64,000 nucleotides of DNA from Vibrio mytili (GCF_000830505.1 NZ_JXOK01000037.1:154316-218315); one strand, 5' to 3'. Positions 19,393 to 30,959 are shown, numbered from the stretch's first letter. Notes: generated by a model not told the origin, from the sequence alone. A program made the numbers and translations.

Positions 19393-20100
19393 TTAAAGAA
19401 GCACTTTTGAGCTGAGTTTATATTTGTTGCCCGGGTGATAGAGAAGTGCGGTACTGACCAATTTATCTTGGCTCCAGGTCCTTCGGTTTAATAGTAGACA
19501 TGGTTCATTCGCTTGCATGTTTAAATCATGCTTAATACGGCTTTCTGGAACAATCGCCTCAACCGTGTGTTCAATTGCACTGAGCGGGCAATTATCTGAG
19601 AGATATTGATTAGGCGTTATTTGCGTAAAGTCTTGTTTTAGGTAGCTTGGTGCGTACTGGCTGTTTACCCAACGCAGTTCCAGTTGAATGGGTGTGCCGT
19701 TCTCGTAATGAACGATTTCGCTATAGAATACTTGTGTGCCAAGCATGACACCAAGTTTGGTTGCAATCTTATCGTCTGCCTTTATGGTGATTTGCTGGAG
19801 TACTTTGCTTTGATATTGGCATCCTCGGTCACGAACTTCCTGAGCAATATTACGAATGTCTAGTAAAGGCGACTCTGACTTTTCGCTAGGCTCGCAAACA
19901 AACGTGCCGAGTCTTGGACGGCGTTGCAGCTTGCCTTCGTTAACTAGATCTCGAATCGCTTTGTTAACGGTCATTCGGCTGACAGAAAACATCTCGGTTA
20001 ACTCGAGTTCTGTGGCGATACGCTGTCCCACTTCCCATTCTCGTGACTCGATTTTTTCGAGTATAAATTGCTTTATTTGTTGGTAAAGTGGTGTGGACAT
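19393..20100 (-). CDS. hutC: Histidine utilization repressor, GntR/HutC family
   Basis: A 235-residue regulator. The N-terminal winged helix (LYQQIKQFILEKI ... SRMTVNKAIRDLVNEGKLQRRPRLGTFV) is followed by a UTRA effector domain (about residues 90-230), whose ligand in this family is urocanate. The frame extends nine codons upstream, but ATG 20100 begins MSTPLYQQIK like known HutC and is preceded by AAGGAAT. Dyads resembling HutC sites lie in front of both hutC and hutI, consistent with autoregulation plus control of hutIG. Confidence 0.92.
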   Translation of the reverse strand: MSTPLYQQIKQFILEKIESREWEVGQRIATELELTEMFSVSRMTVNKAIRDLVNEGKLQRRPRLGTFVCEPSEKSESPLLDIRNIAQEVRDRGCQYQSKVLQQITIKADDKIATKLGVMLGTQVFYSEIVHYENGTPIQLELRWVNSQYAPSYLKQDFTQITPNQYLSDNCPLSAIEHTVEAIVPESRIKHDLNMQANEPCLLLNRRTWSQDKLVSTALLYHPGNKYKLSSKVLL

Positions 20101-20114
20101 GCGGATTCCTTTTA

Positions 20115-20128
20115 TTTGACTATACAAA
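20115..20128 (-). promoter_or_regulatory. Putative HutC operator before hutC
   Basis: TTTGACTATACAAA, a near-palindrome sharing TATACA with the site before hutI, 15 bp upstream of the hutC start. Confidence 0.45.
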
Positions 20129-20336
20129 TACTGCTTGCTTTACCTGTAGATTGCAACTCTTTCGTTCACTATTCCGGGTATACTTCAATGAGCATGACTC
20201 ACGTATCAAGAGACGAGCAGTGCTAAAGTGAAGCTCGAAATGCCCCGTATTCTTGAGTTGTATTGCTTGAAGCAAACATGACAATTGTGTAAACAAGAAA
20301 CACAAATCAAAATCATAAAGTCACATAAGGTAAGAC

Positions 20337-21080
20337 ATGTTCAAAAAATTAAAAGCATCGCTCGGTATTGGGGCTGCAAAAGTGGATACCATTTTACAAG
20401 AAATGAGTGTCTACCAAGGCGCAACGTTACAAGGGTATGTCCAGATTACAGGCGGTGACATTGAGCAAAAAATAGATGCGATCACCATTAAGCTGAATAC
20501 CGAAATGAAAGTAGAAGTGGATGATAGTGTGAGTTATCAAACATTTACTATTGACCAGCTTAAAGCGGTAGAGCCTTTTGTGATTCAACCCAATGAAGAG
20601 AAACAAGTGCCATTTCAGTTGAAGTTGCACGACGAAACGCCGATAACGCTGGTCAATGCATTAAAAAATCAATGCCACGTTTGGTTAGAAACCACGTTAG
20701 ATATCGACTTTGCCATGGATCCACGTGATCGTGATTACATCGAAGTCAAACCTTTACCTGTGGCCTCACGTGTTATTCAGGCCATAGAACAAGCGGGCTA
20801 TACGATGGTAAAAGCGGATGTGGAAAAAGGCTTTTTGCGTGGGGGAGCGTTCACTTCACGTTCTGGGGTTTATCAGGAACTCGAGTTTCGCAACAATGGC
20901 TTCGTTACCATGAAAGAAATTGAGCTTTCCTTTATTTTACAAGGGCAGGTGATCCATTGCTTAGCCGAGGTTGACCGAGCATTAAGTCTAGCTGGCGATC
21001 AGTACCGTTCTTTTACTCTCCCCATCAATGCGTCAGATGCACAAGTATCGTCTGCTATCTCGCCTATCTTAAGTTTATAA
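20337..21080 (+). CDS. Spo0M-like arrestin-fold protein
   Basis: A 247-residue soluble protein of the SpoOM family, named for Bacillus subtilis Spo0M but widespread in bacteria that do not sporulate. The N-terminus (KLKASLGIGAAKVDTIL) and the beta-sandwich arrangement with GATLQGYVQITGG are typical; the middle VKPLPVASRVIQAIEQAGYTMVKADVEKG and the second domain also fit. The fold is arrestin-like and the role in Vibrio is unknown. TAAGG lies 6-10 nt before the ATG. Single gene, divergent from hutC. Confidence 0.88.
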   Translation: MFKKLKASLGIGAAKVDTILQEMSVYQGATLQGYVQITGGDIEQKIDAITIKLNTEMKVEVDDSVSYQTFTIDQLKAVEPFVIQPNEEKQVPFQLKLHDETPITLVNALKNQCHVWLETTLDIDFAMDPRDRDYIEVKPLPVASRVIQAIEQAGYTMVKADVEKGFLRGGAFTSRSGVYQELEFRNNGFVTMKEIELSFILQGQVIHCLAEVDRALSLAGDQYRSFTLPINASDAQVSSAISPILSL

Positions 21081-21207
21081 GTAAGCGAATGCACTGGTAA
21101 GCTGAGGAGCAGAGAAGTACCGATATCCACGCTATGAGGCGATATCGGTACTGATTTGTGCGCTGCCCGTACAGGACTGAAGGACAGCGTATTCGCTTTT
21201 CAATCGG

Positions 21208-21447
21208 TTAACTTTGAGCGATTTTAACTCGGATTTTGCTCTTAGCGACAGTTGAAAGGTTTAGGTTTTTCACGGCTGCTTTAGCCTCACTTTCGTCAGG
21301 CATTTCGACAAACGCGAAACCTTTTGATAAACCTGTTTCTTGGTCTAATACCAAGTTGCACTCTGTTACGGTGCCGTGTGCGGAAAAAAGAACACGAATT
21401 TCATGTTCTGTTGTTGAACGCTCAAGATTGCGAACTAAAAGTTTCAT
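21208..21447 (-). CDS. RRM-type RNA-binding protein, 79 residues
   Basis: A single RNA recognition motif. RNP2 is LLVRNL at residues 3-8 and RNP1 is KGFAFVEM at about 43-50, with the usual beta-alpha-beta spacing. Such small RRM proteins in Vibrio and cyanobacteria are often cold-regulated and bind mRNA. The start lacks a strong ribosome site (AACCATT precedes). Single gene, convergent with the Spo0M-like gene. Confidence 0.9.
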   Translation of the reverse strand: MKLLVRNLERSTTEHEIRVLFSAHGTVTECNLVLDQETGLSKGFAFVEMPDESEAKAAVKNLNLSTVAKSKIRVKIAQS

Positions 21448-21755
21448 AATGGTTGCCTAATATAAAATGCAGCCTAAGTGTCGCAGGTAAGTCAAAAAAA
21501 ACCAAGAAAATATGAAGGTAATCATAACCACCAACGCTTGCTTATCGAAGGTTGTTTCGTTTTTTATTCAAGGGACGGCATTAAATACATAACCAGTTGT
21601 CATCCCCACGTTTGCTGGCAATATCAGAATAAAGTAGCGACTTAATACAGTGTCCATGATTTCATATCGCATATATATGGAATGTGCGCTAGTTAATAAT
21701 TTTCGTCTAACTCCTCTTCGAGATCGTGATAATTATAACAAAATCGCCTGCTACT

Positions 21756-21770
21756 GGTAACGTTCCCGAA
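21756..21770 (+). promoter_or_regulatory. Operator-like half site (scr)
   Basis: GGTAACGTTCCCGAA shares AACGTTCCC with the stronger sites at 21884 and 24553. Confidence 0.4.
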
Positions 21771-21883
21771 ATATATTCGATAATATCGCATCATTGACAG
21801 AAATGACAAAGATGCTTTGGTAAATAGCTTCTATATTCTGGCTTTACAAAGAAATTTAACGTCAACATATGCTTGCATTTTTT

Positions 21884-21900
21884 ATTGGGAACGTTTGCAT
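21884..21900 (+). promoter_or_regulatory. ScrR-type operator before the sucrose porin gene
   Basis: ATTGGGAACGTTTGCAT is the near-exact inverse of the site at 24553-24568. It lies 28 bp before the porin start, in a position to block transcription. Confidence 0.75.
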
Positions 21901-21918
21901 GAATCCTACATAAATTAA

Positions 21919-23307
<1,389 letters not shown>

Positions 23308-23334
23308 CGCCATCGTAACCAATTACAAGCTCAC

Positions 23335-23364
23335 AATGCCAACCCTCTCCGGTTGGCATTTTTG
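23335..23364 (+). terminator. Rho-independent terminator of the porin gene
   Basis: AATGCCAACC/GGTTGGCATT with a 6-nt loop followed by TTTTG. Confidence 0.88.
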
Positions 23365-23385
23365 TGGTCATTAACTAGAGATGAA

Positions 23386-24371
23386 TCAACAGGATTGGCG
23401 ATCAATGGTTTTAAAGGTTAAAACGACTTTACTCATTTCAAATCCCCGGTTTTCGATTCTATCTAACAATAACTTAGCGCCATTTACTCCGGCTTTGTCA
23501 AAGGCATAATTAAAGGTCGAAAGTGTGGGCGTACAGACAGATGCAAGTTCATCATCTCCCACACCAAGTACCGCAATATCTTCACCTGGTGTGAATCCAA
23601 GCTCTTGAATCGCTTGCATTGCACCGACGGCAATACGGTCAGTCGCGCAAAACAACCCATCGAGTTGTGGAAACTCTGCCAGTTTTTGTTTCGCGAGTTT
23701 ATAGCCAGATTCGATACTAAAATCACCACGAGCATGAAACAGGAGCTCAAACCCGTGTTGATGTAAAGATTGAATGAAACCCTCAGATCGCTGCTTATCT
23801 ACCGCAATATCGTCACCTTGTACGCCAATAAACCCCATCGATTGACAGCCTTTGGCGACCAATCGATTGCCAGCTTCAAACCCGACTCTGGAGTCGTCGT
23901 GAATAATACTTGGGATGTTAAACATGGACCGTCCTGACCAACAATAACAACGGGAACCGCAGAGTTTTGAATCGCTTTAACCAGCGCACTATCTAAGTTT
24001 GTTGCGTAGAGAATGATACCCTCAACGCGCTTTTGGTTAAAAATTTGAATATATTCAAGCTCTTTATCATGAGCTTGATGGGTGCTAGCCAACAGAACGT
24101 GTTTCCCTGCTTGTTCAAGCACAGCGGTTAAACCGTCCACACCTTGCGCTGTAGCATGAGACGAGACCCGAGGAACAATGACACCTACGAGGTTAGTTGT
24201 GCGCGATTTAAGATCTTTAGCAACTTGATTGGGAACGTAGCCGCACTCCGCCACGGCTTGGCGTACTTTCAGCTTGGTGGCTTCTTTCACACCATACTCA
24301 TCGTTTATAACCCGTGAAACTGTTGATTTCGAAACGCCAGCTAGACGGGCGACATCATGCAGACTCGCCAT
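23386..24371 (-). pseudogene. scrR: LacI-family sucrose operon repressor, frameshifted near 23928
   Basis: The N-terminal frame (24371 downward) has the LacI helix-turn-helix LHDVARLAGVSKSTVSRVIN and the periplasmic-binding-like core to VVIVGQDG. The C-terminal frame continues MFNIPSIIHDDSRVGFEAG and ends at 23386. One added base between GGT and CCATG joins them as VVIVGQDG-x-MFNIPS, giving about 328 residues, normal for LacI/ScrR. It sits between the porin and PTS genes, pointing away from scrA, and both genes carry an AACGTTCCC-type operator. Probably a sugar-phosphate or fructose-responsive repressor. A real null allele would leave the regulon constitutive. Confidence 0.85.
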
Positions 24372-24552
24372 TATTTATATCCATTGTTTATTTTTAGTTT
24401 TGGGATTGTTTGCAAAGAATCAATCAAACTCTTTTCTATTAGGTGGCAATTTTAACTGCCTTGTTTCTAATTAGGGAGAAAATTTAAAGATCGCCCTCAC
24501 ATTCTCATGCCTTTATCTTTGATCAATTGACGTTAATGCGCAAAAATCCTTA

Positions 24553-24568
24553 TTGCAAACGTTCCCAA
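24553..24568 (+). promoter_or_regulatory. ScrR-type operator before scrA
   Basis: TTGCAAACGTTCCCAA lies 39 bp before the scrA ATG; inverse of the porin site at 21884-21900. It overlaps what would otherwise look like an upstream TTG start. Confidence 0.75.
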
Positions 24569-24606
24569 AAATGGCAAGCTCAAAATATAATCCAATGGGG
24601 TATGAA

Positions 24607-26045
24607 ATGAATTATCCGGCAGTAGCAAAAGAGCTGTTAACTCTATTAGGCGGTAAAAGCAACATTACTGCACTGGCGCATTGTGCGACGCGTTTACGCC
24701 TTGCCGTAGCTGATGAGCAAAAAATAGATGAACAAGCTATCGATAACCTTGAAGGGGTAAAAGGCCAATTTAAGGTGGCAGGTCAGTACCAAATTATCTT
24801 TGGTTCTGGCATCGTTAACCAAGTTTACGCAGAACTGGCAAAGTTAACCGGCATGAGTGAAATGTCCACGAAAGACGTTGCTTCTGCTGGGGCAGATAAT
24901 CAAAACATTATTCAACGTGCCGTCAAAGGATTGTCCGACATTTTTGTCCCAATCATTCCAGCGATTGTCGCGGGTGGTTTGTTGATGGGTATTTACAACT
25001 TGCTGACGGCGCAAGGGTTATTTATCGACGGCGAATCGTTGATTGGCGCGAACCCAGGTTTGGCTGATTTGGCGAATATGATTAATACGTTCGCTAATGC
25101 TCCTTTTGTATACTTACCCATTTTATTAGCGTTTTCAGCCAGTAAAAAGTTTGGCGGCAACCCTTTTCTAGGCGCTGCTTTAGGCATGTTGATGGTCCAT
25201 CCTGAATTATTGAATGGATGGGGCTTTGGCGGGGCATCTGTTTCCGGTGATATCCCAGTTTGGAACATACTCGGGTTCGAAATTCAAAAAGTGGGCTACC
25301 AAGGCTCAGTGCTTCCCGTTTTGGTTTCGGCGTTTATTCTGGCGAAAGTTGAACTCGGCTTGCGTAAAGTTGTGCCATCGGTGCTAGATAACTTGCTGAC
25401 TCCGCTGCTCTCAATTTTTATTGCCGGTTTATTAACGTTTACGCTTGTTGGGCCGTTTACACGTGATATTGGTTTCCTTCTTGGCGATGGCTTGAACTGG
25501 CTCTACAACTCAGCGGGTTTTGTTGGTGGCGCGGTATTTGGCCTTCTCTATGCGCCATTTGTTATTACTGGGATGCATCACAGCTTTATTGCTATCGAGA
25601 CTCAACTTCTTGCGGATATCGCGACAACTGGCGGAACCTTCATCTTCCCGATTGCGGCGATGTCGAACATTTCCCAAGGTGCAGCAGCGTTGGCTGTTGG
25701 TGTGATGAGCGAGATAAGAAGATGAAAGGTATCGCGATACCATCAGGCGTAACTGGTCTATTGGGTATTACAGAGCCCGCTATGTTCGGTGTGAACCTGA
25801 AACTTCGTTACCCATTCATTGCGGCGGTATGCGCGGCAGCTGTATCCAGTGCTTTCATTACTATGTTCAATGTCAAAGCTCAGGCTCTAGGTGCAGCAGG
25901 TCTGCCTGGTATTATCTCCATCACTCCAGAAAAAATTGGCTACTACATTGCGGGTATGGCGATTGCGTTTATTACTGCGTTTGTGCTGACGGTACTTTTG
26001 GGACTTCGTGAGCGAGCGAAACTAAACAAGAAGGCGACAGCTTAA
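24607..26045 (+). pseudogene. scrA: PTS sucrose-type transporter EIIBC, frameshifted near 25713
   Basis: Phosphoenolpyruvate-dependent uptake and phosphorylation of sucrose at the inner membrane. The EIIB domain (about 1-90) has the phospho-cysteine site ITALAHCATRLRLAV. The EIIC domain has about ten transmembrane segments and PFVITGMHHSFIAIE. The first frame ends at SEIRR; one added G (AGCGAGGATAAGAAGATG) restores SEDKKMKGIAIPSG and the last 107 residues, total 479. The upstream TTG at 24553 is rejected because it lies within the operator; ATG 24607 begins MNYPAVAKELL and has GGGG at 7 nt. No EIIA domain, so it needs Crr. Confidence 0.87.
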
Positions 26046-26103
26046 CTATAACTCCTGAGGGTGGAATCCCCCCATTCCACTGCTTTTCCGAAATGCTCGG
26101 GGA

Positions 26104-26139
26104 GCTAGCCAAGCAGAGTCGGCTTGGCTAGCCTTTTTT
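26104..26139 (+). terminator. Strong terminator between scrA and scrK
   Basis: GCTAGCCAAGC/GCTTGGCTAGC with a 7-nt loop followed by CTTTTTTA. It would separate scrA from scrK-scrB, or attenuate read-through. Confidence 0.9.
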
Positions 26140-26242
26140 ATATTTTATCTCGGTAGTACTAAGAGTGAATAACGACGAGAGTGAGTGGTGTTAGCATGAA
26201 CTCACACTGGCTATCGAGAATTTGAACGTTAGGGTAAGAAAG

Positions 26243-27166
26243 ATGAATCAAGTTTGGGTAACTGGAGACGCAGTTGTTGATCTCATTCCAGAATCTGACA
26301 CGACGCTGCTCAAGTGTCCGGGCGGTGCTCCAGCCAACGTCGCTGTTGCGGTTGCTCGGTTAGCGGGTAAAAGCGGCTTTTTTGGCCGTGTGGGGCGTGA
26401 TCCTTTTGGTGATTTTATGGAATCAACATTATGTCAAGAAGGCGTCAATACTCAGTTTTTAGTTAAAGATCCTGACCAGCGCACTTCAACTGTGGTTGTT
26501 GATCTGGACGATGACGGCGAACGAAGTTTCACCTTTATGGTGAAGCCTAGTGCAGACCAATTTATGTCTATAGAAGATATTCCTGCTTTCAAGCAAGGTG
26601 ATTGGTTGCATGTCTGTTCGATCTCGCTAGCAAATGAGCCGAGTAGAAGCAGTACTTTTGAAGCCATGACACGAGTAAAAGCCGCTGGTGGTTTCGTTAG
26701 TTTTGATCCAAATTTACGTGAAGAGGTGTGGCAAAACCGCTCAGAAATCATTGGTGTCGTGATGCAAGCGGTCGAGATGGCTGATGTTGTTAAATTTTCC
26801 GAAGAAGAGCTCCTTTTCCTAACTGGCTCTGATTCGATGGAGCACGGCCTCAAACACATATCGGACTTAGGAATACCTCTCGTTTTAATCACTCAAGGTG
26901 CTAAAGGGGTGTTGCGAGTGTTTGAAAAGCACAGTGAGTTAGTCACTGGGCGAGTAGTCACTCCCACTGATACGACAGGCGCAGGAGATGCGTTTGTGGG
27001 TGGTTTACTCGCGAGTTTAGCTCAGCATGAAAATTGGAAAGACCTTCATGTTATCAACACTGCCATTCTTTGGGCGAACGGTTGTGGGGCATTAGCGACC
27101 ACACAAAAAGGCGCGATGACTGCGCTCCCGACCCAGTCTGAATTGCTGCAGTTTATTCATCAATGA
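26243..27166 (+). CDS. scrK: Fructokinase, PfkB/ribokinase family
   Basis: Phosphorylates the fructose released by sucrose-6-phosphate hydrolysis. The 307-residue protein has the PfkB features GDAVVDLIP at the N-terminus, CPGGAPANVAVAVARL, GRVGRDPFGDF, FDPNLREEVW, and the anion-hole/catalytic motif DTTGAGDAFVGG near the C-terminus. The frame extends seven codons upstream, but ATG 26243 begins MNQVWVTGD and is preceded by GGTAAGAAAG. scrB follows after 31 bp. Confidence 0.93.
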   Translation: MNQVWVTGDAVVDLIPESDTTLLKCPGGAPANVAVAVARLAGKSGFFGRVGRDPFGDFMESTLCQEGVNTQFLVKDPDQRTSTVVVDLDDDGERSFTFMVKPSADQFMSIEDIPAFKQGDWLHVCSISLANEPSRSSTFEAMTRVKAAGGFVSFDPNLREEVWQNRSEIIGVVMQAVEMADVVKFSEEELLFLTGSDSMEHGLKHISDLGIPLVLITQGAKGVLRVFEKHSELVTGRVVTPTDTTGAGDAFVGGLLASLAQHENWKDLHVINTAILWANGCGALATTQKGAMTALPTQSELLQFIHQ

Positions 27167-27197
27167 TCGCCAGATCCAATTTGAGTGAGAAAAATAT

Positions 27198-28642
27198 ATG
27201 AGCTTAAACAGCGGTTGGACGATAGAACAAAGGTACCGTCGGTTAGAGCAGATAGCTCAACACGACATTGAGGCGATGGCAAATAAGTGCCGTCAGGACG
27301 CGGGTTATCCCAATTACCATATCGCCCCTAAATTCGGCCTACTTAATGACCTAACGGGCTATGTTATTTCAATGGTGAACATCATATTTTCTACCAATGG
27401 ACACCGGTTGGTCCCGTGCATGGGATGAAGTATTGGTATCATGTTTCGACCAAAGACTTTGTCCATTTCACTGATCACGGTGTAGGTCTGAGTCCGGATC
27501 AAGATTATGATTCGCATGGCGTTTATTCCGGTGGTGCACTAGTAGAAAACGACAAAGCGATATTGTTTTTCACTGGCAACAAGCGTGATGAAAATTGGAA
27601 TCGAGTCCCCACACAGTGCTTTGCTACGATGTCTTCCAATGGCGACATTGAAAAACATGGAATTGTGATTGAGAATCAATATTACACCGAGCACTTTCGC
27701 GATCCAAAAGTCTGGAAACAGGGCGATGATTACTTCATGGTGGTTGGGGCACAAACCAGAGATGAGAAAGGCTCAATGGTGTTGTATCAGAGTAAGAGCT
27801 TAGACTCTTGGCAACATAGAGGCCCAATCAAAACGCGTTTTTCCGACCTGGGATATATGTGGGAATGCCCGGATTTTTTCGAAATCGATGGTAAGTCGGT
27901 GATGCTGTTTTCACCCCAGGGCGTATCAAGCTCCAATCCTTATGACTTTAAAAACATCTACTCTGTTGCGTATATCGTTGGAGATAGACTCAACATTGAT
28001 ACGTTAGAGCTAGAGAACCACCAAGATATCGCACAGCCGGATTACGGCTTCGATTTCTACGCGCCACAAACCTATTTGGATGAACAGGGAAGACGTATTC
28101 TTATCGCGTGGATTGGACTACCGGAAATCGACACGCCTTCTGTGGAATATCAATGGGCGGGTATGTTGTCTTTACCTCGTGAGTTGACTTTTAAAGATGG
28201 CTATTTGACGCAAAGCCCTTTGTCTGAACTCAAGAACTTAAGAGAGCAAGGTGTCACTTTCGTTGGCACTCACCATTTGGATACATGCAGCTTTCTGATC
28301 AAGCTTGAGTTAGAAAATGAAGCGTTTGAGTTAGAATTGAGTAACGCACACGGCGACAACGTCACGTTCAGTGCGGATGAGCACGACTTTAGCTTCGACC
28401 GCAGCAACATGTCACATCTGTATGCGCAAGAATTCGGATGTATACGAAAAGCGCCAAGACTCGACGCCAAGCAAACGATAGAGATTTATGTCGATAATTC
28501 AGTCATCGAGATTTTCATTAATGGTGGTAAACACACAATGACCAGTCGATTCTTTATTGATGGGCTTGAAACGGTCTCTTTAACGGGGCTTAAGCAAGCG
28601 ACATTGTTTCCATTGAAGGGTATTAATGGATTGATTGACTAG
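27198..28642 (+). pseudogene. scrB: Sucrose-6-phosphate hydrolase (GH32), frameshifted near 27350
   Basis: Hydrolyses sucrose-6-phosphate to glucose-6-phosphate and fructose. The first frame has YPNYHIAPKFGLLND, then leaves frame exactly in the catalytic nucleophile motif. One added C (GACCCTAACGGG) restores NDPNGLCYFNGEHHIFYQW and a 481-residue GH32 protein. The second frame holds the FRDPKVW (RDP motif) and MWECPDFF (EC motif, acid/base) signatures and a C-terminal beta-sandwich. The true protein would be inactive if the deletion is genuine, since Asp-Pro-Asn-Gly is lost. Last gene of the scrK-scrB pair, with terminator. Confidence 0.88.
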
Positions 28643-28677
28643 ACCTAATCACAACAGATATCTTACGAACTTGTTGG

Positions 28678-28728
28678 ATACCAACGCCAGTCCAAAAGGA
28701 ACTTCTGGCGTTGGTATTGTTTTTTTTT
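28678..28728 (+). terminator. Rho-independent terminator of the scrK-scrB unit
   Basis: ATACCAACGCCAG/CTGGCGTTGGTAT with a 14-nt loop followed by TGTTTTTTTTT. Confidence 0.9.
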
Positions 28729-28755
28729 CGGTATGGGTGTTCTGGGAGGAACTGA

Positions 28756-29241
28756 ATGATTAGGGAAATCACTCAATCTGATTTCGTGTCTTTTTGGCCA
28801 ACATTTTCTGCGATTATCCAGGCACAAGAAACGTATGCATTCGATGCTGACATGACGTTAGACCAAGCATTTAGACTCTGGTGTGAAATGCCATTAAAAA
28901 CGTATGTCTACGCAGAAAATGACCAAGTTTTAGGCTCTTACTATATTAAGCCAAACGCCATGGGGCCAAGCCGTCATGTTTGTAATTGTGGTTACATGGT
29001 GTCGAATGCCGCGAGGGGTAAAGGCATTGCTCGCCTAATGTGTGAGCACTCTCAACAAGTTGCGGTTGATCTTGGCTTTAAGGCGATGCAGTTCAATAGC
29101 GTTGTGTCGACCAATGAGGTCGCGGTTAACTTGTGGCAAAAGTTGGGCTTTAAGGTTGTCGGTATACTTCCAAACGCCTACCAACATGGTCAGTTAGGGC
29201 TGGTAGATTGTTATGTGATGTACAAGTGGTTGCGAGACTGA
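28756..29241 (+). CDS. GNAT-family N-acetyltransferase
   Basis: A 161-residue acetyl-CoA-dependent transferase. The acetyl-CoA pyrophosphate loop is YMVSNAARGKGIARLMCEH at about residues 85-103, and the C-terminal part LWQKLGFKVVGILPNAYQHGQLGLVDCYVMYK matches the YD-type GNATs, including phosphinothricin/ribosomal-protein-type acetyltransferases. The acceptor is unknown. GGGAGGA lies 7 nt before the ATG. Single gene. Confidence 0.85.
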   Translation: MIREITQSDFVSFWPTFSAIIQAQETYAFDADMTLDQAFRLWCEMPLKTYVYAENDQVLGSYYIKPNAMGPSRHVCNCGYMVSNAARGKGIARLMCEHSQQVAVDLGFKAMQFNSVVSTNEVAVNLWQKLGFKVVGILPNAYQHGQLGLVDCYVMYKWLRD

Positions 29242-29253
29242 TTTCGCTCCTAA

Positions 29254-29302
29254 AAAAACACCTGCCGAGATTAGAACTAGGGATCCAAAGCAGGTGTTTT
29301 TA
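29254..29302. terminator. Bidirectional terminator between GNAT and peptidase genes
   Basis: AAAAACACCTGC/GCAGGTGTTTTT with a 24-nt loop between two converging genes. Confidence 0.8.
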
Positions 29303-29324
29303 GTTAGTTCACTTTACTTAGCGG

Positions 29325-30431
29325 TTATTTCACTAAGTAGTGTTTCACGAACTCTGTAATTTTTACCATGTCTGCGATGGCGATAAATTCTTCTGTTGTG
29401 TGAACTTTCGCCATACCAGTTGATAAGTTAACTGTCGTTAGGCCTTTCTTGTTGAAGTTGTTAGCATCGCTGCCACCACCAGTCCCTTTGGTGCGGGCTT
29501 CAATGCCCATGTCTGCAAAGGCAGCTTTGATAGCGGTAACATGAGCGTTGTCTTCTTCAATCACGAACGCATCGTAAGCACGAGTCGATTCGATTTCGAC
29601 TTCTGCGCCGTGTTTTTTCGCTACGTTTTCGAATGTCGAAATCATGTGCTCAACTTGTGCGTCGAGTTTTTCGCCGTTGAGTGAGCGTGCTTCTGCGATC
29701 ACTTTTAGTTCTGGCATCACGATGTTGGTTGCTTGACCGCCGTTCACCATACCAATGTTCGCAGTGGTTTCTTCATCAATGCGAAGTAGTTTCATTTGGC
29801 TGATTGCGTCTGCAGCTACGATAATCGCACTAATACCTTCTTCTGGCGCAAGACCAGCGTGAGCAGGGCGGCCTTTAATGGTGGCGGTGATCTTCTGTTG
29901 ACCTGGAGCAGCAGTTACGATGGTGCCAATCGGGCCGCCAGTATCCAGCACAATTGCTTCTTTTGAAGTCACATGCGTCATATCGTAGTTTTTTGAACCA
30001 AAGAGACCGCCTTCTTCATAAACGGTAAATGCGATCTCTAGTGTTTTGTGCTCAAGGTTTTCGGCTTGAATGCAACGAACGGCTTCCATAATCGCTGCAA
30101 TACCAGATTTATCATCACCACCAAGAATGGTGTTGCCTTTCGAACGGATGATGCCGTCTTCGATAATCGGCTCGATACCGATGCCCGGTTTAACCGTATC
30201 CATGTGGCAGCTCATTAAGATAGAGCCTTCTTTCTTACCTTCGAGACGTGCGTAGATATTAAAACCGTTCGTCAGGTGTTCCGGAAGAGCAAGTTTGTGA
30301 ACGGTAAATCCGAGTTCACCTAATTGTTCAGCCAAGGTTTCTGCGATTTCGCGTTCGTTTTTAGATTCGCTGTCGATGCGGACCAGTTGGCAAAAGTGTT
30401 CAACTAGACGTTCTTGATTAATTTGTGTCAT
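29325..30431 (-). CDS. M20-family metallopeptidase, peptidase T-like
   Basis: A 368-residue cytosolic di-zinc exopeptidase. Motifs: MSCHMDTVKPG (metal HxD at about 75-77), ILGGDDKSGIAA (bridging Asp), YEEGGLFGSKN (catalytic Glu-Glu), VLDTGG, the lid-domain GRPAHAG, and GGGSDANNFNKKG then KVHTTEEF near the end. It is closest to PepT-like proteins of Vibrio rather than true tripeptidase PepT; the natural substrate is not known to me. Single gene, divergent from the tyrosine operon. Confidence 0.88.
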   Translation of the reverse strand: MTQINQERLVEHFCQLVRIDSESKNEREIAETLAEQLGELGFTVHKLALPEHLTNGFNIYARLEGKKEGSILMSCHMDTVKPGIGIEPIIEDGIIRSKGNTILGGDDKSGIAAIMEAVRCIQAENLEHKTLEIAFTVYEEGGLFGSKNYDMTHVTSKEAIVLDTGGPIGTIVTAAPGQQKITATIKGRPAHAGLAPEEGISAIIVAADAISQMKLLRIDEETTANIGMVNGGQATNIVMPELKVIAEARSLNGEKLDAQVEHMISTFENVAKKHGAEVEIESTRAYDAFVIEEDNAHVTAIKAAFADMGIEARTKGTGGGSDANNFNKKGLTTVNLSTGMAKVHTTEEFIAIADMVKITEFVKHYLVK

Positions 30432-30705
30432 TTTGATGTCTCTTTTTTCTTGGTTCGAGTGCGCCTCGAAGGGTGGAAGAGGGCTCGAACGGGAACAGTA
30501 TGTCTCTTATTACACAATTCAACCTGAGTGAAACTGCGTTGAATCAAAGAATAGTCCCACCTGACACGATTCTGACGGTTTTTAATTGCAAGTGGCGTGA
30601 TTTATTAGCAATGAGACGGTGCGTAAAAGTGGATCTATAAATAATGACGACGTAGAGTTTCGATGTATTGACTTAGTGCGTATAAGAACTACATACGGCA
30701 TGTTT

Positions 30706-30723
30706 GGTAACATTTTGTTTACA
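30706..30723 (+). promoter_or_regulatory. Weak TyrR-like box
   Basis: GGTAACATTTTGTTTACA matches 10 of 12 positions of TGTAAA-N6-TTTACA. Confidence 0.45.
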
Positions 30724-30825
30724 TGTGACCGGCGGGTTTACTTATACATATATTTTATTTTATTTTTATCAAAATCAATGATTTGGATAGGTTTTTAACT
30801 TTGGCTACAGCGTAGTTAGTGTTGA

Positions 30826-30843
30826 TGTAACATTAAATTTACA
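30826..30843 (+). promoter_or_regulatory. TyrR-like box before hpd
   Basis: TGTAACATTAAATTTACA matches 11 of 12 positions of TGTAAA-N6-TTTACA. It lies 117 bp before the hpd start, 120 bp from the weaker box. Confidence 0.65.
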
Positions 30844-30959
30844 ATTGATGATTCCAAGTTAATAAACCGAGATTTACGCCGCTCTATTCCAATTCGTTTC
30901 ATCCTGCGCCAATTTAGAAGGATAAGGCCAACGCGCCCAATTGACGTAAGGAGAAAGTC

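Larger units (their letters stand above)
30432..30959. other. Regulatory region between peptidase and tyrosine catabolism genes
   Basis: No gene seen. Two TyrR-like boxes lie at 30706-30723 and 30826-30843. The surrounding DNA is AT-rich. Confidence 0.6.

Noticed and set aside
24553..24606. Upstream TTG start for scrA
   Set aside because: The TTG lies within the operator TTGCAAACGTTCCCAA; ATG 24607 has a ribosome site and matches the EIIB N-terminus.
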